Part shown: positions 1 through 5,472 of the stretch, piece by piece | Layout: each line of letters opens with the position of its first letter | Position numbering within the stretch: the first letter of the stretch is position 1 | NCBI GenBank assembly: GCA_019310665.1 | Contig: JAFDDW010000117.1 | Location: 1 to 6,594, forward strand | Direction: 5' to 3' | Source of the DNA: Deltaproteobacteria bacterium | Lineage (GTDB): Bacteria > Desulfobacterota > Desulfobacteria > Desulfobacterales > JAFDCJ01 | DNA: 6,594 bases | Position numbers and translations under genes: made by a program | The notes under the pieces: model-generated | What the model saw: only the letters and a program-made list of their open reading frames with translations | What the model was told of the DNA's origin: nothing | Database searches by the model: none

Positions 1-1
1 C

Positions 2-85
2 CGTAACGCGCAACCCGCAACGCGCAACCCGAAACGCGCAACCCGTAACGCGCAACACGCAACCCGCAACCCGCAACTCGGAACA
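2..85. repeat. Heptanucleotide tandem repeat, 12 units
   Basis: Twelve consecutive 7-nt units with consensus CGCAACC fill this stretch without any phase slip. Units 1-7 alternate strictly between a last base of G and a last base of C (CGNAACG then CGCAACC), which gives a 14-nt higher-order period. Units 8-12 end in A, C, C, T and A. Most variation falls at unit positions 3 and 7. The array ends six bases before the ATG at 92, so it would form the leader of the first gene's transcript if transcription starts upstream. The window begins inside the array, so its true left end is unseen. By analogy with the two other gaps it could be the right arm of an inverted repeat whose left arm lies upstream; that is inference. 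Confidence 0.93.
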
Positions 86-91
86 CATAAT

Positions 92-706
92 ATGCCCCGC
101 ATTGACGACTACATCAACGCCTGTAAACTTGCAGTTGAAAAGCTGTCGCAGGAGTCATTTGAGACTATAGCAGAGCGATCCGGTTTTGAACCATCGGATG
201 GCCAATCACTGCATATCCCTTTTTTGGACCGCACTTACCTGGTGAGCTGCCCTCTTTTTGAGTTCAAAGATCAGGCTGACAGCGAAAAAGAGATCCCTAT
301 CCAGGAGCAGGTCCTGATTTTACACTACCTGATGGCGGTTGAGGTGCCGGATGTAACCGGGCGCTGGATATCCTACCGGGAAATCCCCGGAGCTTCTTTT
401 TATTTCGGTGCATTTGTAAAACGGGCGGTGGATCCGCTAAAAAAGGTTTTCGGCCAGAATATTTCCGGCTTTTCCCAGGCTGCCGTAAAACTTCAGGCCC
501 GCCAAATTGAGAACGGGGATGCGGGTTTCGAATTCAGGGTGCTGCCGGCAGTGCCGCTGCAATTGATCCTGTGGGAAGGTGACGATGAATTTCCGGCCGA
601 AGCCAACATCCTTTTTGACGAAACCATCGGCCGGATCCTTTCACCGGAAGACGTGGCCTGGCTGGCAGGAATGGTAGTTTATCGTCTGATCGCTCTCTCA
701 CGTTAA
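92..706 (+). CDS. DUF3786 domain-containing protein
   Basis: This encodes a 204-residue soluble protein with no signal peptide or membrane segment. I assign it to the DUF3786 family, whose biochemical role is unknown. The main support is the C-terminal block at about residues 156-190, including WEGDDEFPAEANILFD (161-176), followed by the helical segment LSPEDVAWLAGMVVYRLI. The central part contains an EQVLILHYL segment (72-80) typical of the family. An N-terminal helix (about 5-33) precedes it. The length fits a stand-alone family member. From memory, some relatives are fused to iron-sulfur domains, but here the only cysteines are C11 and C53, so no cluster motif is present. The ATG at 92 is chosen because the predicted first helix starts at once. 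There is no convincing Shine-Dalgarno sequence, since the upstream bases are the heptamer array. The next gene begins 272 nt downstream behind its own likely promoter, so this gene probably ends its own transcription unit. Confidence 0.85.
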   Translation: MPRIDDYINACKLAVEKLSQESFETIAERSGFEPSDGQSLHIPFLDRTYLVSCPLFEFKDQADSEKEIPIQEQVLILHYLMAVEVPDVTGRWISYREIPGASFYFGAFVKRAVDPLKKVFGQNISGFSQAAVKLQARQIENGDAGFEFRVLPAVPLQLILWEGDDEFPAEANILFDETIGRILSPEDVAWLAGMVVYRLIALSR

Positions 707-727
707 ATTATAACCTCAGATACTGGT

Positions 728-884
728 AGGTTTCAGATGTCAGCAAACAAATTTAGGAATTGCGAATTCAGGAATTCAGGAATTGAAGGTATTCTGTCAT
801 TTTAATTCCTCAATCCCTCAATTCCTTAATTCCTCAATATTTTTATGTTCGTTCCTGACACCTGACACCCGACACCTGAAACCT
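728..884. repeat. Nested inverted repeat of 7- and 8-nt units
   Basis: Two classes of short repeat are arranged symmetrically here. The inner left arm has 8-mers of the form GAATTCAG (764-771, 772-779, and a variant at 780-787), preceded by AGGAATT at 755. The inner right arm has four 8-mers close to AATTCCTC (804-835) plus AAT. The two inner arms are approximately complementary, with a single-base bulge and a ~19-nt loop. The outer right arm has 7-mers of the form CCTGACA (854-860, 861-867, variants at 868-874 and 875-881). Its end, ACACCTGAAACCT (872-884), is complementary with one mismatch to AGGTTTCAGATGT (728-740). In RNA this would form a long imperfect hairpin between the DUF3786 and dikinase-like genes. 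Confidence 0.85.
755..844 (+). terminator. Possible intrinsic terminator for the DUF3786 gene
   Basis: The inner hairpin of the gap (arms about 755-786 and 804-838) is followed almost directly by TTTTT at 840-844. It lies ~50 nt after the stop codon of the upstream gene. A long stem before a U tract suits a Rho-independent terminator. However, the stem is AT-rich, imperfect and far longer than usual, and the U tract is short. It may simply be a by-product of the repeat structure. Confidence 0.25.
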
Positions 885-902
885 TATATTCCCATCCATA
901 CC

Positions 903-931
903 TTGAATTTCTTCCTACGCTCTGCTATTCT
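903..931 (+). promoter_or_regulatory. Candidate sigma-70-type promoter for the dikinase-like gene
   Basis: A -35-like TTGAAT (903-908) is separated by 17 nt from a -10-like TATTCT (926-931). Each matches 4 of 6 consensus bases. TGC immediately before the -10 box gives the extended -10 pattern TGn. A transcript would start near 938 and have a ~40-nt leader that includes the Shine-Dalgarno sequence at 965-970. A short palindrome (ATCAG 939-943, CTGAT 948-952, 4-nt loop) lies at the start of this leader, but it is too weak to be called a regulator. The site lies just downstream of the inverted-repeat block, outside the repeats. Confidence 0.38.
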
Positions 932-964
932 TAACAAAATCAGTCTGCTGATGATTAATTGTCT

Positions 965-970
965 GGGAGA
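965..970 (+). promoter_or_regulatory. Ribosome binding site supporting a TTG start at 979
   Basis: GGGAGA ends 8 nt before the TTG at 979. It decides the start of the long gene. The next in-frame ATG (1072) has a very strong AGGAGG (1064-1069) but only 2 nt of spacing, which is too close for normal initiation. Using it would also remove 31 residues that look like ordinary coding sequence. Confidence 0.6.
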
Positions 971-978
971 CCAGTCCG

Positions 979-3900
979 TTGAAAATTAAATCCAAAGCCC
1001 TTGAAGTCAACCTGGCCGATTACCACGTTGACGTTGACGTAGATGAAAAATATTCCGTTCTCCAGGAGGTAATGTCCAAATATTATGGCCTGATGGAGGG
1101 GTTGAATATTTTTTTAAAGGAACTTTCCCATCCTTACAAAAATTGGAGATTCATTGTTACCGAAGCGCGAAAATATTCACTGGAATATTTTCATCTTCTC
1201 AAGAACCATCCCGGCGGGCCCGAGGCGGCAAGCTTGCTGTTCGAAATTTTGTTTGACGCCGTTGAAGCTTGCAAGGACAAGGAAATTCAAGACGATGCCG
1301 TTGATAATACACTGTTATTCATACAAAAAATAGTGGGTGAGGCCGGACCGCATTTCGAACGATTTCAGCCGGTTATTGATAGCGGTTTTGATCGAATCCG
1401 TAAATTGCCGGATAGCCCTTTTTCTCTGTTTGTGGATAGTTATTATGCCATCAACCGGCTGGCCGGGGCTTTCTTAAACAATGCGCCGGAGTCTTGCAAA
1501 GATTTTAAAGCCCTCAATCTTTTACTGATCAAATATTACGATTATACTTACCGTTACTGGCTCAATGAGGCTGATCCCCAAACCTGGTTCGAAAAAGAAG
1601 CCTTTGAAATCGATGCCAAAATCAATTTCGAGGATTTTTTTAAGGCCATTTCCCACCGCCGGATCAATGACTGGAAGAATCAGCTGGATGCGTATACCAA
1701 TGATACCCAGATCGGGTCCCAGGAGATTTCAAAACGGCTGCTGGAACTTCCCGGTTTTGCCCAGATAGTGGATGCATACAGACAAATTCCCCGCCGAATA
1801 CTGCAAAAAAGCGCTAAAGACGGCCGGGGCCACCGCTTTAAATTAATTTTTCTTTTTCATATAATGAATCTGGCCGGATTATACTTAATCCACGAAGAAA
1901 CCCTGCGGGATATCAACCTGACCCTTACCTGGATTATCGAAAATGAAAATTATAGCAAAATTGAGAATCTGATCCGCAAGACGTTCAAGATTTTAAAAGA
2001 GCAAACCCGGATGTATCAGGCTACAACGCTGAATTGTGTCCTGAACATGGGCAAGGGCGTGTTTAATACCGATGAGATTGATCTTGTCAATTTCTTCATC
2101 GACTCCGCAATTGATCTGGGCTTTCAGGCACCCATGCTGCAGGGCGTGGACAATGACTGGAAAATAAGAGTTAACAGCGCGCATATTCTGAACATTCGAA
2201 CCTGGCTTGAGCTGATCGAGGTCAATCCGAAATGGTCTACCCGTCTTCTTTCAGGCCTGATCATTCACCTGTCCCTTTGTGGTGTTTTTATCAGGGATAT
2301 CGATATTTTCCCCCGTGACATCACACGGTTTTTAAACAGCCGGATCGGTCCGGTTTATAATCTGGCCAAACAGTTCACCCGGCTATGTCCGGCTTTTTAT
2401 AATGATATCGGCGCTGAGGGGCAATTAAGGGAAATATCCACCCAGCTTGATGAAATCACCCATCGTCGGGACAGACTGATTCATTTTTTAAGAAAGCAAA
2501 GTCATGTTGAAAGCAGCAATCAAATTGTTCCATTCATGGAGGCGACGCTGCACTTCTGGCTGACTCGCGACAAGACCGGCCTGAAGCCCTTCGTTCCGCC
2601 GAACATATACGAAGAGATTGACGACCAAGGTATTTATGTTGACGGCGTTAGCAAGATTATCTCTTTTTTTGCAGAAAACGGCATTCGCATTCCCGGTGAT
2701 TTGCTGAGTCTTTCAGATCAGAGAAAAAAAATGCTGCTTGATGGGATTCCCGGTGTTTCCGACATCGATCGAAGGCGGGTTGAACTCTCGATTGAATTCT
2801 ATAAATTGCTTCATCAAAAATACAGCTTTGATTACATTGAACTGGGAAGTTATATTGCCCAGCTTCGAACTGAAGCCCTGCCAGATTTTAATCGTGCTGA
2901 GAAAGTCCTGGCCGAGCCCGATCTAACCAAAAAGCTCTTCATGCTGCTGGACTATTTGGAAAAACTTAAAGCTGTTATTTTGAGTGAGCAGCAATTTGAA
3001 ATCAAAGAAGACATCTATAAAAAACGGCACATCACCATCGATATACCCTCCACCTATGGAAGTTATCACGAAATGAAATTTGACTGCCTGGGGCTCACCT
3101 TTCGCCTGGAGACGCTGGTCAATGTGCTGTTTGAAGATCTGATCCGGGATATCGACCTCAATTTAATTACCAAAGCCACCTTTTATCAAATATACAGCCT
3201 GTTGAGATTGCTCGACAAAGCGCTGAAACTGGACGGTATATCTTCCGTTGAAGTTGAGCGCCAACTGGAATTTTTAGCCCATTCTCTGGAGGTGAAAGGC
3301 TTCACCCAGACCCAATATCTGGATATATTCAAAGGTTTTGCCCAGGCGGTCAAAAATATTATTCACGACCATTTCCATAACATCCACGGCCAGAATCTGA
3401 ATCGAATTCTTTCTCAGATTCCCATCGAACGGGTACTGCCCAAATTTCTTCCCAGCAAATACCTGGAGGATCGTGAGAAATTGCAGCACCGGGTGTCCGA
3501 GATATTTTTTCGCGAGCAGATTGCGCTGTCTCTGGGGCTGCAGCAGCTGGATTTTTTCTTAAGCCGGATTCTGACAACGCTTTTCCAGCAATCAAACAAG
3601 CTGCCCAAGGATAAACTTCAAAAATTGCTGCTCTACGATCCCCAAAATGCCATGACCCCGATAGATTCGGCCCACAGCCGGGTGACCGGCATCATCCAGT
3701 TGGGCAACAAGGGCATCAACATGGTTCAGCTGAAGAATTTAGGTTTTCCCGTCCCCCCCGGATTTATCATTACCACCGAAGTGTTTCGCTGCCGGGAGAT
3801 CATCGACAGTTATCCGCCGGCTACGAAAAACTTCCGGGAGCAGGTGGCCCTGAACATCGGGAAACTGGAAAAATCCAGCGCCAAAATATTTGGGGACCCT

Positions 3901-5160
3901 AAAAACCCATTGCTACTATCAGTGCGAAGCGGATCGTCAATTTCCCAGCCCGGAATGATGGATACTTTGCTGGATGTGGGGAACAATGAGGAAATTGCCC
4001 AGGGGATCGCTTTAAAAACCGATAACGCCTGGTTTGCCTGGGACAGCTACCGCAGGTTTCTGCAATGTTATGGGATGGCGTTCGGACTGCAGCGCGATGA
4101 TTTCGATGCCATCATCAGCGACTGGAAAAACAAGCTCGGTATTCCTTACAAAAGGGAGTTTAGCGGCGAACAGATGAAGGACCTCAGCCTGGCCTATAAA
4201 GCGATGATTAAAGATGCCGGGATTGAGATCCTGGAGAAACCCTATGAGCAGTTGTATCTGGCAATTAAGACGGTGCTGGATTCATGGGAATCTCCTAAAG
4301 CCCGGGCCTATCGCAAAATAATGGGAATTTCAGATGACTGGGGCACGGCTGTCACCCTGCAGGAGATGGTTTACGGCAATATTTCAAGCAACTCCGGGTC
4401 CGGTGTTATTTTTACCCATAATCCCAGGTGGTCGGGGGATACCTTAAAACTATGGGGAGACTTTACCATTGGGAATCAAGGCGAGGATGTCGTTTCCGGA
4501 CTGGTCAACACCAATCCTATTTCGATTTTTCAACAGGATATAGAAATGCGTGAGACCGATGTGACCCTCGAAACCCACTTTCCTGATATTTACAAAGCCT
4601 TAAAAAATTGGGCCCATGATTTGATCGACAATAGGGGTTGGAGCCCCCAGGAAATGGAATTTACGTTTGAAAGTCCGGAGGTTGACGATTTATATTTGCT
4701 GCAGACCCGCGATATGACTATCCGGGAGAGCAAAAAAGTTTTAACCTTTGATTTTGATGAACAAAGTAAGGCCATGTATTTAGGCCATGGTATCGGGGTG
4801 AGCGGCGGCGCCATGAGCGGTCGACTGGTATTTAACCTTCAGGAGATTGAAGCGTGGCGCCTCAAGGAACCGGATACCTTTTTAATTCTTGCCAGGGCAG
4901 ACACCGTTCCGGACGATATTCGAGAAATACATGCTGCCGACGGTTTACTGACTGCCAGAGGTGGTTTGACATCCCATGCAGCCGTGGTGGCGCACCGGCT
5001 GGGAAAAACTTGTGTCGTGGGATGCGGGGACCTGATATGCGATGAGCGCAGAAAAAGTTGTTCATTTAATCAAATACTTTTAAGACCGGGTGCCCACATA
5101 AGCATTGACGGGCAGGGAGGTTCTATATTTAAAGGATTGATTAAGGTGAAGGAAGCCTGA
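979..5160 (+). CDS. PPDK-like ATP-binding/phosphohistidine protein with large unknown N-terminal region, no PEP barrel
   Basis: This 1393-residue protein has no signal peptide or membrane segment, so it is probably cytoplasmic. Residues ~1-890 are mostly helical and match no domain I can name. They include a distinctive block at 682-711 (KRHITIDIPSTYGSY, then KFDCLGLTFRLE) and a histidine cluster (H796, H798, H800, H803). Residues ~905-1250 match the PPDK/PEP synthase ATP-binding domain: GNKGINMVQLKNLGFPVPPGF (909-929, K911 expected to bind ATP), SVRSGSSISQPGMMDT (981-996, R983), GSGVIFTHNP (1140-1149), GNQGEDVVSG (1165-1174), EFTFE (1227-1231) and LLQTR (1240-1244). Residues ~1265-1385 are the swivelling phosphohistidine domain, with GGLTSHAAVVAHRLGKTCVV and probable catalytic H1333. 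K911-H1333 spacing (422) is close to PPDK. The protein stops 60 residues later, so the C-terminal PEP/pyruvate TIM barrel is absent. ATP-dependent phosphorylation of H1333 is expected from the family. The acceptor is unknown, so it should not be called pyruvate phosphate dikinase. Start is TTG; a GAPDH gene follows after 312 nt. Confidence 0.9.
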   Translation: MKIKSKALEVNLADYHVDVDVDEKYSVLQEVMSKYYGLMEGLNIFLKELSHPYKNWRFIVTEARKYSLEYFHLLKNHPGGPEAASLLFEILFDAVEACKDKEIQDDAVDNTLLFIQKIVGEAGPHFERFQPVIDSGFDRIRKLPDSPFSLFVDSYYAINRLAGAFLNNAPESCKDFKALNLLLIKYYDYTYRYWLNEADPQTWFEKEAFEIDAKINFEDFFKAISHRRINDWKNQLDAYTNDTQIGSQEISKRLLELPGFAQIVDAYRQIPRRILQKSAKDGRGHRFKLIFLFHIMNLAGLYLIHEETLRDINLTLTWIIENENYSKIENLIRKTFKILKEQTRMYQATTLNCVLNMGKGVFNTDEIDLVNFFIDSAIDLGFQAPMLQGVDNDWKIRVNSAHILNIRTWLELIEVNPKWSTRLLSGLIIHLSLCGVFIRDIDIFPRDITRFLNSRIGPVYNLAKQFTRLCPAFYNDIGAEGQLREISTQLDEITHRRDRLIHFLRKQSHVESSNQIVPFMEATLHFWLTRDKTGLKPFVPPNIYEEIDDQGIYVDGVSKIISFFAENGIRIPGDLLSLSDQRKKMLLDGIPGVSDIDRRRVELSIEFYKLLHQKYSFDYIELGSYIAQLRTEALPDFNRAEKVLAEPDLTKKLFMLLDYLEKLKAVILSEQQFEIKEDIYKKRHITIDIPSTYGSYHEMKFDCLGLTFRLETLVNVLFEDLIRDIDLNLITKATFYQIYSLLRLLDKALKLDGISSVEVERQLEFLAHSLEVKGFTQTQYLDIFKGFAQAVKNIIHDHFHNIHGQNLNRILSQIPIERVLPKFLPSKYLEDREKLQHRVSEIFFREQIALSLGLQQLDFFLSRILTTLFQQSNKLPKDKLQKLLLYDPQNAMTPIDSAHSRVTGIIQLGNKGINMVQLKNLGFPVPPGFIITTEVFRCREIIDSYPPATKNFREQVALNIGKLEKSSAKIFGDPKNPLLLSVRSGSSISQPGMMDTLLDVGNNEEIAQGIALKTDNAWFAWDSYRRFLQCYGMAFGLQRDDFDAIISDWKNKLGIPYKREFSGEQMKDLSLAYKAMIKDAGIEILEKPYEQLYLAIKTVLDSWESPKARAYRKIMGISDDWGTAVTLQEMVYGNISSNSGSGVIFTHNPRWSGDTLKLWGDFTIGNQGEDVVSGLVNTNPISIFQQDIEMRETDVTLETHFPDIYKALKNWAHDLIDNRGWSPQEMEFTFESPEVDDLYLLQTRDMTIRESKKVLTFDFDEQSKAMYLGHGIGVSGGAMSGRLVFNLQEIEAWRLKEPDTFLILARADTVPDDIREIHAADGLLTARGGLTSHAAVVAHRLGKTCVVGCGDLICDERRKSCSFNQILLRPGAHISIDGQGGSIFKGLIKVKEA

Positions 5161-5162
5161 TA

Positions 5163-5445
5163 GGTTCAAAGGTTCTGGGTTCAAAGGTTCAGAGGTTAAG
5201 GGTGTAGGGGTTCAAGGATTTAAGGAGATTTGGTTGATTAAGTTGAATGGTTGATTAGGTTGATTGGGGTGCTGGCGCTAGCCGCCGTCAGCTTGAACGC
5301 AAAAAAGAATTCAGCCTTGCAGTGTCTCATACGAAGGTAATTTTATCGCCTTTGAACGGGCAACCAGTCGATCTTTCAATCAACTCAGTCAACTCAATCA
5401 ACTTAATCAACTTAATCAACTCAATTACCCTGAACCTTTGAACCC
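5163..5445. repeat. Nested inverted repeat of 8- and 9-nt units filling the gap before the GAPDH gene
   Basis: The outer left arm is made of GGTTCAAA-type units (5163-5170, 5171-5177, 5178-5185, 5186-5193, 5194-5201 and a degenerate tail to ~5217). The inner left arm has GGTTGATTA-type units (5232-5240, 5241-5248, 5249-5257, 5258-5265). The inner right arm has five exact-phase 9-mers of the AATCAACTC type (5378-5422). The outer right arm is TGAACCTT plus TGAACCC (5431-5445). GGGTTCAAAGGTTCAG at 5177-5192 is a perfect 16-nt inverted repeat of 5430-5445. GTTGATTAAGTTGA (5233-5246) is a perfect inverted repeat of TCAACTTAATCAAC, present at 5398-5411 and again, with one change, in neighbouring units. 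The array starts two bases after the stop codon of the upstream gene. The central ~110 nt (5266-5377) are not repetitive. They hold a small imperfect stem (5271-5277 with 5286-5292, one G-T pair) and no T-rich terminator tail on the + strand. Confidence 0.9.
5317..5346 (+). promoter_or_regulatory. Weak candidate promoter for the GAPDH gene
   Basis: In the non-repetitive centre of the gap, TTGCAG (5317-5322) lies 18 nt before TTTTAT (5341-5346). Each matches 4 of 6 bases of the sigma-70 boxes. If used, the leader would contain the whole right arm of the inverted repeat (5378-5445) while the left arm would be left out of the transcript. The match is poor enough to be chance. Confidence 0.2.
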
Positions 5446-5457
5446 ATACTATGGGAC

Positions 5458-5463
5458 GGGAGG
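5458..5463 (+). promoter_or_regulatory. Strong ribosome binding site of the GAPDH gene
   Basis: GGGAGG followed by 9 nt and then ATG at 5473 is a near-ideal Shine-Dalgarno arrangement. It fixes the start of the last gene. The upstream ATG at 5451 is out of frame. Confidence 0.8.
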
Positions 5464-5472
5464 ATCAAGATT

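Noticed and set aside
2..85. CRISPR array
   Set aside because: Units are 7 nt, contiguous and degenerate, with no spacers, no repeat of CRISPR length and no cas gene nearby.
939..952. Small palindrome ATCAG-TCTG-CTGAT as an operator
   Set aside because: Five base pairs with a 4-nt loop are common by chance and there is no second copy near the other genes.
783..989. A 68-codon + strand open frame between the DUF3786 and dikinase-like genes
   Set aside because: It starts with TTG inside the repeat arms, has no ribosome binding site, and its translation (SIPQFLNSSI type) is just the 8-mer repeat read as protein. It also overlaps the promoter, leader and start of the real gene.
1565..2926. Small frames at 1565-1768 (+), 1993-2184 (-) and 2738-2926 (+)
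   Set aside because: All are inside the long gene in other frames, without start signals or family resemblance.
3274..3608. Three overlapping minus-strand open frames
   Set aside because: They lie wholly inside the dikinase-like gene, lack ribosome binding sites and resemble no protein family. The + strand frame here is continuous with recognisable domains.
4590..5065. Minus-strand frames at 4590-4814 and 4862-5065 and a + strand frame at 4854-5045
   Set aside because: They overlap the strongly conserved ATP-binding and phosphohistidine motifs of the long gene, so they are shadow frames.
979..5160. Annotation as complete pyruvate phosphate dikinase (ppdK) or PEP synthase (ppsA)
   Set aside because: The PEP/pyruvate-binding barrel that should follow the phosphohistidine domain is missing, and no such sequence occurs in the rest of the window. 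The N-terminal 890 residues are also foreign to those enzymes.
5266..5377. Riboswitch or small RNA gene in the unique centre of the second gap
   Set aside because: I see one short imperfect stem but no known riboswitch core and no terminator tail, so it is mentioned only as a region to check.
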